A stretch of 60,195 bases of DNA from Gryganskiella cystojenkinii (Eukaryota > Mortierellomycota > Mortierellomycetes > Mortierellales > Mortierellaceae). Below the pieces are notes generated by a model that saw nothing but the letters and a program-made list of their open reading frames with translations, ran no database searches and had not been told where the DNA came from. A program made the translations under genes and the position numbers. This document shows positions 47,129 through 56,616 of the stretch, in pieces. Numbering within the stretch: the stretch's first letter is position 1; the number at the start of each line of letters is the position of its first letter. Location of the stretch: assembly GCA_015852425.1 (NCBI GenBank), contig JAAAIG010000008.1:80587-140781 (forward strand), in the 5' to 3' direction.

Positions 47129-47136
47129 TATAAAAC
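47129..47136 (+). promoter_or_regulatory. TATA box of the FAD monooxygenase
   Basis: TATAAAAC lies 160 bases upstream of the start codon at 47296, followed by a C/T-rich leader. Confidence 0.45.
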
Positions 47137-47295
47137 GGAAAAGCCTAAAAAGCGCGACCAAAAAAAATCCGGCATCGCTTTCGTCCTCAACCCTCCTCTA
47201 TCTCCTCTTCCTCCGCGAAAAATAATTACTCTCTGATTCTTCTCCAAAACGCCTGTACAGCACACCCCCCTTTACCTTCCTCACCTTCTAATACA

Positions 47296-49225
47296 ATGCC
47301 GCCTCCCAAAAACTTTCGAGTCCTTATCGCAGGTGGAGGCATCGGTGGACTCACGCTTGCCATCATTCTCGGGGCTGCCAAGATTGATTATTTGATCCTT
47401 GAACGGTCCTCTCGACTTCAATCGACAGGGAGTACCATTGGTCTCAATGCCTGCTGTCTCAGACTCCTCGAGCAACTCGGTCTCCTCCCTCAAATCATGG
47501 CTATCTCGAAACCCCTTGGTGGTTTACACCTCCGACACGAGGACCTATCCAAGGTCGGTCACTTGGACTTCAGGTTCGGAGAGGACCACTACGGCTATTA
47601 TGGCCATGTCATGTGTCGTCCAGATTTGTATGAAATCCTGAAGAATGAAGTTCCCGAGGAGAAAGTCCTGCTTCGAAAGCAAGTTATAGACGTGATTGAG
47701 TTTGATGATGACGATGAGGAAGCAACAACGATTTCGCAGGCCAGCAGACCATCGCGAGAGAAGTCGGTCAGCCTCAAGAAATCTCAAAAGAATGGAGGTG
47801 CTCGCCGTCGACTTCACCGTCGGAGCAGATCTAACTCCAGCTCAAGCACCAGTTCAAGCACTAGTTCCAACTCAAGTTCGAACTCCAACGGCGTTGGAGG
47901 CGGAGGTGTCCTAGTCCGATGTAAGGACGGTTCTGTCTACCGAGGCGATATCCTGGTCGGCGCTGATGGTGCCTATTCAAGCGTACGTGAATGCATGTAC
48001 GATCGACTGCAACGACAAAGAAAACTCCCCGCTTGCGACTCTGAGCCATTGAACTTGTCTTATATTTGTGTTCTGGGTATTTCCAAGGAATATGACACCA
48101 AAGAGATTCCTATCCTGGGTGACCGCTTTTCAGATTTTGAACTTATCAATTGCCCAGATGGACGCCTGGTAGGTCCGCGTTTCGGCATCGAGGGGTGACG
48201 TTGCTACTGTGTGTCGGGCTCCAGTCATTCACATGTACTACCTTCACGATGTTATAGATCTGGCTTGGCCCCTTGCCGAACAACAGGATCGCGTGGTGTT
48301 ACGGAAGAAATCTAACCGAGAAGGACAAGGATGATAGAGATCAAAAGGATAAGTACTGGAACTATACCTCGCCTCTAGCTCAAGATCTGCAGCGTAGAGT
48401 CGAGGGTGTCTCGACCGTCTATGGTGTCAAACTCGGTGACATTATCGGTTCAACGCCTACGGAAAAGATCTCGTCGGTTCTCTTGGAGGACAAAACGTTC
48501 CAGACTTGGCACACCAGGCGCGTCGTTCTCCTTGGTGATGGTAAGATCGAGAAAAATGATCTTTGGATGGGGGAGACTTTGGATCTTCTGTGTCTTACTT
48601 CTGCATGGCCTTCTCTCTTCTGCACATGTTCCACCGTACCTTACCTGCTCATAGCATGTCATAAAGTAAGGATATTTTTAATGGTCTAGGGCTCATCCTC
48701 AATATCTTAAGATTGGAAACCCAGCTCACACTAACGACTCACGGTTTTCGATTTAGATGCTACCGTTCGCAGGTCTCGGAGCTGTACATGCCATGCTCGA
48801 TGGCGCCTGCCTTGTAAACTTGATCCATGGCATGACTTCACATCGGAGCCAGGACTTCGAAATAGCCTTTCAGACCTATCAGGCCCAACGGTTGCGCGCT
48901 GCAACCTCGGCCGTCATTGGATCTAAAGGATTCGGCAGGTTTTTGTCAGCGTCAGTAAGACTCCTTTGTGATTTGCTTTGGTCTCTGGCTGCTGCCTTTG
49001 TGTTACTGATCGAACGTTCACTCACATGTTCATGTTTTCATTTATTCTCATACTCCCTGTTGTTCTTTTAAGAGTATGCTTGGTCGTGTCTTCAGGAAAG
49101 TTGCCCTGAACATGCCCAACTGGGTGACGAGACACGTCATTGACTTTATCATGCGCGATCGCCCACAGTTGTCGTTTCTCCCAAAGATTCCAGACCGAGG
49201 TTCCGCCAAGGCCTGGTGGAGCTGA
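47296..49225 (+). CDS. FAD-dependent aromatic-type monooxygenase
   Basis: Exons 47296-48168, 48258-48540, 48655-48665, 48757-48954 and 49073-49225 give 505 residues. The Rossmann dinucleotide motif GGGIGG is at 13-18 (FRVLIAGGGIGGLTLAIILG), with an Arg/Glu ending strand 2 (LILERSS). The DG motif appears as LVGADGAYSSVRE. The second FAD motif, Gly-Asp-x-x-His, is at 384-388 (LGDGACHKMLPFAGLGAVHAM after removing introns) and depends on an 11-nt micro-exon. This is the salicylate or para-hydroxybenzoate hydroxylase-like group (FAD_binding_3). A Ser/Arg-rich, low-complexity insertion of about 70 residues (about 135-205) interrupts the FAD domain. No N-terminal signal is evident. Substrate unknown; neighbours do not form a biosynthetic cluster. 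Confidence 0.9.
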
Positions 49226-49405
49226 GGTTCCAATCTCAAGCAACGTGGTTTTTTTTCCTTCTCCATTTGCATCACCACGCCAGGATGGTCTCATGTCATG
49301 AAATAAAATATAACGATTCTTATGTCCCGATGTCAAACGTCCATGTAGCCATCTGTACTCCTTGATGATTTCCAAAGTTGTAGTTTATTTTTGTCCGTGC
49401 TGATA

Positions 49406-50324
49406 TTAGAAAGGTGATTTTTGGGCTAAGATTCCTGTTGGTTTCTTCAACAACTTTCCAGCATCCTGTACTGCTGCTACGATGTCTCCGATATCGGTTT
49501 CCAGCACCTAGAAAGAAAAAAGAAGGATACGAGGCATTGTGTAAGTTATTACTTCTTGATCACCAAATATTGGAGCACCCATTTACTCATACCATTCCTC
49601 CGGTGACAATCTCGGCCAGAATATCGTGAACCTCCTTGAAGTGAAAGATCTAAGAGACATTCAATAGAAGAGTCAATTATTTTGGTCCTACAACGCACCA
49701 GTTCATGTGCCTCATATAATCAATATTCTATCACTCCAAAACAAAAACAAACAAAAAAATGCCCATACCAGGTCCAACTCGCAAACATTCTCGAAGCATC
49801 TGTCCAAGCTCTCCACGAAGACCTAAGAGTTGTCAATGACGAAAGCAGTCAGTAGAGAGTCAGCTTCGAGTCAGGGAATGATCTTGGTATCCGCCAGTTC
49901 CTGTTGGTTTGAAAGGTCCAACTTTCATGCTTAAAAAAATACCTGAATCAAGTCCAAGATTCCGAGCTCGCTCTCGGACTCATCGACAACAAAAACAAAG
50001 TAGAGGGTCGCATAGTGACGGTAAATCACCCGGGTATCTTGCCCTCCCAACATCTGACTGCCCTCCAAGAAATTACAGACAGTATCTGGTCGTTTTGAGA
50101 TGAGACTGAAGATCTCTTTGATGAGTGCTTGTTGTGTTGCAATGTCCTATAACGTTGGAATTGATGAAGGAAACGCTTCAAGTCAGGTCGATGTATATGT
50201 TGAAAGCGTCCCATTCGATACATTAGTTCAAGGAGGCAGCAAAATCTGTCCGTACAATGGGCTGGTAGAATTTGGTCAGCCTTGGGTTGCCGTGGTTGTT
50301 GAAGATGAGGACGGACTTGATCAT
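49406..50324 (-). CDS. APS3: AP-3 adaptor complex sigma subunit
   Basis: Five minus-strand exons (50324-50256, 50146-49943, 49822-49769, 49649-49593, 49507-49406), all in phase 0, give 161 residues. The start MIKSVLIFNNHGNPRLTKFY, the block VIYRHYATLYFVFVVDESES, then FENVCELDLIFHFKEVHDIL and VTGGMVLETDIGDIV are the conserved sequence of the sigma-3 small subunit. FNNHGxPRL and the GGMVLET ending distinguish it from sigma-1 and sigma-2. AP-3 carries cargo from the Golgi or endosome to the vacuole. The C-terminus is shorter than that of yeast Aps3. It shares a 402-bp divergent promoter with HEN1. Confidence 0.95.
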
Positions 50325-50726
50325 GTTGAAAAGATGTGTTGTTGATGTTCCAGAGAGTGATGTACTGGCAATGGCCTTCTTCCTGCTTTCCTGGTCACGT
50401 AAAAAGGAGTGTCCGTGGATGTGAACGAGAGTGAGATAAAGAGGGAGAGATGCGTGGCAGGCGCAAGAGGACTCAACGGACGGCAAAGCCCAAAAAATGA
50501 GTCTGATAAATCATGTGACCTGTGGTACCGTCGGACGCGCTCTTTTCTCTTTGTCTTTGCACTTTATCATTCCCCTTAGTGTCCACTGCAGCGAGAGTCA
50601 ATCTCATCGCCTTTCCTTTAGACATTAGACCTTGTTCATCTCCACATTTCCTAGTGTCAAGTTATCCTCTGTTCTCATTACCACCTCATTCATTCTCGCA
50701 TATCACTCTTTTGCACATTTCCAGGA
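50325..50726. other. Divergent promoter region between APS3 and HEN1
   Basis: 402 bases between two outward-facing starts. Toward HEN1 it is C/T-rich. GTGACCTGTGGTACC lies near 50514-50528, but no established element is evident. Confidence 0.45.
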
Positions 50727-52468
50727 ATGAGTACATCGCCACTCTGCTCACCGCCACCAACTCAAAACCCTACTTTGACTGAGGAAGTTGCTGTTACTAC
50801 AGCTGACTCGAAATCACAGCAGAGTGAGAAGTCGGATGAAGCTTGGTTCAGCCCCGCTCTCTGGCAACAGCGACGGATCCTCGCCCGACAACTAATTGAC
50901 CGAGAAAATGCCACCTCGGTAAGTCTCAAAAGTTGTTTCGCCTTGTACAGTTAAAAAAAAAAAAAAGGCGTCCTTGAAAATGCAGCCAACACCAACGCCA
51001 TTCCTTGACAAACACAACATTTTTTAGGTCATTGACTTTGGATGCGGAGAGGGTGCGTTGGTCTCCTTTCTCATTTGGGAGTCCCAAGGCGATTACCCGA
51101 TCCGACGACTTGTGGGCGTGGACCTCGATCCAAGTGAACTTGCTCGCGCCAACGAGGATTGTCAACCCCAAGATTTTGAACTCGGGGACAAGCTTCGGGT
51201 CCATAGTCTCGAGATTGAGTTCTTTCAAGGCTCTGTCGCCAGGGCGGACAAGCGACTTCTTGGCTTTGATGCCCTTGCCTGCATGGAAGTGTAAGTGGAA
51301 AAAAGCCGACATCAGACTCGTCACGATGGAGAGGAAATGGTGATATATCGAAAATCGACAATAAAACATGCTCATTATTTTTTTTTAATAAAACAGCGTG
51401 GAGCATCTGGATCCCGAGGTTCTGAGCGAGTTTTGGAACGTGGTCTTGGGCACCTTAAAACCAAAACTGCTCATTGTCTCGACCCCGAATGCCGAGTTCA
51501 ACATCCACTTTACACAACTCAACTATGGCACCGATCACGCTATCCTGCGCAACACAGATCATCGATTTGAGTGGACGCGTCAAGAGTTTGAGGCTTGGTA
51601 AGCCTCGGTTCAAACGGCGGCTGACCTTGAATAGATCATGGATCGCTCTTTGTAGTTCCTGCCTCTAACACCCAAGATGTCACGATAACTTTATTTTAGG
51701 TGCAAAAAAGCCGCGGATCAGTACGGTTACAGTGTCTCGTTTACAGGCGTAGGCAACCTTCCCCATCAGGATCCCGCGGTCGGATTTTGCACACAAGTCG
51801 CTGTGCTCAAGGACTTGCACCCTTCCAACCCACCCATTCACAGTGCCCAAGAAGACGTTTACACGCCTTTTGCAAAGATCGACTACCCAACCTACGACAA
51901 GGTCCACTCGGAAGAGGACAACCTCGAATATCTCCTCGAGCGGATCGCACGTACTCGCCCGCAACCACCACCTCCTCAGAAGGAGCAAGATCAACTGAAC
52001 GAGGAGAGGGCTAGTGATGGACTTGACCCGTGGATCTGTCCTGCTGTCGAAATGGGTGTCTTGACCCTGGACGATCTTTGGTTGGAAACAGCGGTGCGTC
52101 AGCGTTGCAAGACGAAAGGCAATATGATTTGCATTCTGGGTAAGAGTCCGTTGCTGCATGTCGATGTTTCCCATGGCAGAGTAACGTTCTATGAGCAAGA
52201 CGCGTTTTGGGCCGAGAGCGACAAGAAGTATGATGCATTGTTCACCGTGTCTATGGCACCGGAAAGCCTGAGCGACGACGATGAAGATAAGGATGAAAAC
52301 CGGGACGCGTTCTTTGAGGAGGGATATGTTAACGAAAACGATGAGTACCAGTTCGCAGTACATGATGAACAAGAACAAGAACCTGAGTCACCCTGGGACG
52401 AGTCTACTTCTTGGTCTTGGAACAAAGAAGAGAAGGCCGAGTGTTTGTTTTATCCAGTGATGGACTGA
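50727..52468 (+). CDS. HEN1: HEN1-type small RNA 2'-O-methyltransferase
   Basis: Exons 50727-50918, 51028-51290, 51397-51597 and 51700-52468 give 410 residues. SAM motif I reads VIDFGCGEGALVSF (65 onward). The metal-site motif Glu-Val-Val-Glu-His at 151-155 is restored across the second intron and is followed by VSTPNAEFN and His207 in DHRFEWTRQEFEAW. Glu, Glu, His, His is the Mg2+-dependent 2'-O-methylation centre of HEN1. The enzyme methylates the 3'-terminal ribose of small RNAs and protects them from tailing and decay. The dsRNA-binding and La-like domains of plant HEN1 are missing, as in animal and bacterial forms. The C-terminal ~190 residues include an acidic linker and no domain that I recognise. 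Confidence 0.93.
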
Positions 52469-52572
52469 ATAAATGTCAGCTTGCTGTTTGTTCGACCACA
52501 TTACTCCCAAGCAAACTCTCTTTTAGACGCATGAGATTATTGACTGAAGTTCGTGAAGGCACACGTTGGTCT

Positions 52573-52959
52573 TTACAACGTATATTCATAGTCCACCTCT
52601 TCTTCATCATCTTCGTAATCCCAATTCTCTTCCCTTTCATGCTCATCACTTTCGTCGTTGCTTTCATCACTATTGTCCAGCAGTGATGCGCCCAGTAACG
52701 CCTCCACTACCGGCTCTGGCTTGTCTAAGGTCGAAGAATTTGACGGAGCATAGATGGTCACTGTACGGATCTGTCCAACTTCCCCGGCGCCGCGGCCGAG
52801 GACCTGGATATTGGCGACTCCTTCTAATGCACAGTCGATCTCATCCATCAGATCAACTCCGCTGTTGCAGAGACAGAGAACTCGTAGCTCTTGTCCAGAG
52901 ATGCTACTGCATCGATTGGTTTCGCTATTGCTCTTGACCGTGTTCACACCAGAGCGCCA
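52573..52959 (-). CDS. Probable 3' exon of an unrecognised minus-strand gene
   Basis: After an acceptor (CGTTTTAG, rc of 52960-52967) a 128-codon frame runs to 52573. It starts with WRSGVNTVKSNSETNR, continues with ELRVLCLCNSGVDLMDEIDC and VLGRGAGEVGQIRTVTIYAP, and ends in a strongly acidic tail (ENWDYEDDEEEVDYEY). Codon use and the alternation of beta and helix patterns look like real coding sequence. A preceding exon may end near 53001 (FCKLFTFYAMSD), joined by a 41-nt intron, but I could not build a complete gene. No family recognised. It is convergent with HEN1, with only about 100 bases between stop codons. Confidence 0.4.
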   Translation of the reverse strand, partial: WRSGVNTVKSNSETNRCSSISGQELRVLCLCNSGVDLMDEIDCALEGVANIQVLGRGAGEVGQIRTVTIYAPSNSSTLDKPEPVVEALLGASLLDNSDESNDESDEHEREENWDYEDDEEEVDYEYTL

Positions 52960-54764
52960 CTAAAACGTTTCCTGCATCGCGGGGTCGCCTGGTTGAAGAC
53001 ATCAGACATGGCATAAAACGTAAACAATTTGCAAAATGGCGAGACTGCCGTCGCGAAGAGCTCGGCGGAATCGAACTCTGCAGTCCTGCAGTTGACACCC
53101 CTTACATGCACCTTTCTTTCATAACTTTCAACTAAGAAACCAAGATACAATGCAACCGCAGATTACACCTTCTCGAAGGCATTGTGCGCTCAAATACAGG
53201 TCGAGGCTTCTCGGACACAACTATTTATTTAGATTTACACATGCTTTCTTGAGATCATGAAGATAGCGTTCGCCTGTCTATTGCAGAAATAGTACGATGA
53301 ACTGACGTTAGTGACAAAGTGATAGAGACTGCCATAGTCAATACTATCGGAAACTTTGGATATTCATCAGCAACAGCGGTCATACCCAGTGTCATTAAGC
53401 GCTGTAAGACTAACGCTCCCTCATTATGCGCTGTTGTTCTTCTGGCGATGGACAATACCATCCGAGCTTTCTTTTCATTTTCCAGTAGCATGGTAACGCG
53501 AATTTGGGTAGTTTTAAATACTCAAACGTCTTCGTCGTGCCGTCCGAACGTTTAAAAGTGAAAATAATGCTCATGATAGAGCCCGACGTGCTGGATGAGA
53601 GTAATATGGAGATGTAAAATAGAGTGTCATTAAAAATGGTAATCCCGTCAGTGAACACGTCAAAGGTGAATTGTAGATAGGACATCGGTTATTACCTTTA
53701 TGACCGTTTCAAATATTTGGAGGAAATAAAGTAATGTCTTTAACAGGTTCCTCAAAGCAGACGAATAATTGGCGCTGTTCAGTGTAGAATATGGCAGATT
53801 GCCCGGAAATGCAATGAAAATATGGGGAGGATGGAAGAAACGATATTCTTAACACTTACAGACTTTGAATAAATTAGTAATTCTGAGAGCGAGGGCTGAC
53901 TGCACTACATGGAACGATATGCTGTTTTCCTCTCGGTTCCCTGGTGTTATCAGTGCAAGCCACTCGCAATTTTCCCCAACGGCAAAGGTCGCACCAATGA
54001 GAGAACAATTCTCATGCAAAATGTTCCCATGGCACCGCCAAGGCAAAGATGCACAACAGCACAGCACCGCACACAACGCAAGCGAACAGGGCTGATTGAC
54101 GTTGCGCCAATATTGAGAGACGATTCTCGCGCAAAATGCGAAAGTGTCTATTTGTCGTCCAGAGTACTTTTTTGTTGTCAGTGCTCTCTAGACTATCTGT
54201 CTTTTTTTTTACCTCTATAAACGCAGGTCATTGAAAAGGCATGGGCAAAAAGGGTGGGCTAGGGCAAAAGGAAGGGTAAGAATAATACGGTGAGGTGAGC
54301 ACTGCAGAGTCGTGACGGGCATGGTCTCCCGAGAGTTGGACGAGTCGCTCGAGTTCTTGGAATGACTGTTGAGGCTGAACTTGTCCTCGAGTGGGAAGGA
54401 CGAGAATTGTGGAGAGAGCAGCGAAAAAGGGGAATCGGACCCCAATAACTGTGCACTACCGAGATCGAGAATCTCAACGTGCCATAAATTTCTTATCGTG
54501 TCTTGCGTTGGAAAAAAAAGACGGAGTGGAAAGAGGATCGACAAAGCAGAACAGGGGATTCCAACCTCAGCCGCACAACTTTGGATTCGCGCTAGTCGCG
54601 AGTGACCTTTAATTCTGAATGAATGTGTTTTGTCGATTCGTTTTGAAGGGTTCGTCATGCAGTAAGATGCGGATAAGTCTCAGACTTTGTGCAGTTTTTG
54701 TATTTTATTTTGATCCTTGGTCATGCTCTTTTTTTATTTATTTTCGATCATGTCCATCCCTTCT
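52960..54764. other. Poorly resolved region with coding fragments
   Basis: Minus-strand fragments with coding appearance occur in several frames: near 54060-53870 (CSLIGATFAVGENCEWLALI, with a GTAAGT donor), near 53685-53410 (a 91-codon frame with FTFKRSDGTTKTFEYLKLPK), and near 53100-53000. They do not join cleanly into one protein, so this may be an intron-rich gene, a decaying gene, or a mixture. A 147-codon minus frame at 54658-54215 has no recognisable features. Plus-strand frames look no better. Confidence 0.3.
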
Positions 54765-56227
54765 CTACTTTGACTTCTTAACGTCCTTGGAATCTTTCGT
54801 GTCTTTGGCGTCCTTGCCCTCCTTGGCGTCCTTCGTCTCCTTATCCTTGGCATCCGTTTCGGAGGCTGGCGTTACTGGTTTGCCATCCTTATCGAACCCG
54901 GCATCGAGTTCTTCCTCTGCCCTCTTGTTCTCAATCTTGTTGTTGATAAGGTTATGCAACGCGATCACCGATCGGATCAACGAGGACAAGTAAATCACCA
55001 AAAGTTGATCATTTGTCTTGACCGAAAAGCTCTTGATTGTGTCGGGATCCTCGAGGTTGGGAAGGCGGTTAAAGATGTCCTGCAAGTTGTAAATGATTTG
55101 ATGGTTGATCGGTAACGAACCAGCGACCACTTTTCCAAGGTATTCCTGAATCTCTTCCAATCTTTGTTGAAGTCCCTTCAGAGAACGGAGTTGATCGCCC
55201 ACTCGGTTCGACAGCGTACCAACGACATTGTCCTTGATATCACGCAAGAGATGTTCGACACCGATCTCCTCAGCCTCCTCGGCCTCAATCTCTGAGGGCA
55301 CATGGACAAAGGTTTTTGTCGTAGCAGTACCGTCCTATAATGAAGAGAGAGAGAGAGGAGTCAGGTTTTGATTGCAAGTCAAAAGTTAGTCACTATGCAA
55401 ACACCCTGTAAAACGTCGAAGCTGAACATTCCTCCCCAGAATATACTCCCGCTTACATCACGAATCTCTTCAACGGCAAAGTAGGCATCAGTAGGGATCT
55501 CGAGATCCGTGGGCTTGACATCAATGATGACCAACGCTGGGTTGGGTGTGTATTTCTTGAACAACTCATTGATCTCCAGATCCGAGGCACGCAGCTTGGG
55601 TCCGCTGTGGTACCATCCGACCATACGTTCCTTCGCTAGATAGAGAGAAAAATTGAGTCAAAAATTGAGATCCCAAGCAATCCTTTGATATCCTTTGAAA
55701 GATGCATCAAGCCGACTGTCGTAGTGAGAGCGCATAACCTCGGCATTACCATTGACCTTGCGGAACATGTCATTCATAGCCTCAACATAGTTGTGATCCA
55801 AGAACCAGACAGAGGGGTCCTTCTCGTCCTCCTCAAAGGGAACTATTTGTGATTGTTTTTTTTTCCCGAAAGTGAAGAGAAGATTGGTCAGATCATTATG
55901 CTACTCGATACCTTTTACAATACCTTTTACAATGAATCGTCATAATTCTGCCACGGACGCGAAAACTAGTGTAACAACAAAGTGCCAAAGTAACATACTT
56001 GCGAAACTGTTGGCAACGTTGACCTTGTTTCCGTGTGCCTGACCCAGGAGAACACCAAGGGCGCGCTTCTTTGTGTTCTTGGCGACACGGTTATAGTGAT
56101 CGACGACAGATAAGAGCACGAGTGGGTGAACGGTCACGGATGAACTCTGGACCACGGCCGCAGGTGTGTTCTTGTCCGCAGCGACGACGGTTGCTGGGGC
56201 GGTAGGAGGGGTTGTCGTGGGTGCCAT
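54765..56227 (-). CDS. RPN8: 26S proteasome lid subunit RPN8 (MPN domain, non-catalytic)
   Basis: Four minus-strand exons (56227-55999, 55842-55750, 55635-55457, 55334-54765) give 356 residues. The N-terminal MPN domain reads [16 protein letters not shown], then [23 protein letters not shown], and [20 protein letters not shown]. The JAMM metal motif is incomplete (the first His of H-x-H is Tyr), as expected for Rpn8, the inactive partner of the deubiquitinase Rpn11. The following helical region ([19 protein letters not shown] and [19 protein letters not shown]) is typical of the family. The C-terminus is a Lys/Asp-rich repeat (KDAKE-like). Phases fit at all three introns. Length is near yeast Rpn8 (338 residues). 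Confidence 0.95.
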
Positions 56228-56535
56228 GTTGTAGTCGAGTTTTTTTTATATATAGGCGATCGCGTTTACTTTTGGTGTTGAACCTGAGAGATGTCCTGGT
56301 TTTAATGGTTTTCCGTAAGAGTGTTATGCTCCTGGTTTCTATGTCCTGTTTTCGTTTGAACTCGGGTCCTGAATATTCCAGAGGATGCGTCGAAGAAAAA
56401 GTTGATTGTCTGAATGGACAAGAAAAAAAATGTGAACAGAACGCCTTTGATGGTTCTCATTCCCTCGCACGCACGAAACGCGCATGTGAAGTTGCGTCAG
56501 TCCAAATTGCAAGTCACGCACTCGAATCGATTCGG

Positions 56536-56556
56536 TGACGTCGATTTTACGCCACC
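56536..56556. promoter_or_regulatory. TGACGTC and GCCACC motifs upstream of RPN8
   Basis: TGACGTCG (56536-56543) resembles a CRE/ATF site. GCCACC at 56551-56556 gives GGTGGCGTA on the RPN8 strand, close to the proteasome element GGTGGCAAA. They lie 310-330 bases upstream of the RPN8 start. The 56228-56616 spacer holds no gene. The TATATATAA only about 20 bases from the RPN8 ATG is probably too close to be its TATA box. Confidence 0.25.
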
Positions 56557-56616
56557 AAATATTTTTTCTAGGTTTTTTTTTCTCTAGGTTTATTTTTTGC
56601 CGCCTATTTCATCTCA

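Noticed and set aside
54215..54658. 147-codon minus-strand frame downstream of RPN8
   Set aside because: Ser/Phe/Leu-rich without recognisable motifs, and lies where RPN8 3' sequence is expected; kept only as part of the unresolved region.
56245..56256. TATATATAA as RPN8 TATA box
   Set aside because: It is only about 20 bases from the start codon, too close to allow a transcription start plus leader.
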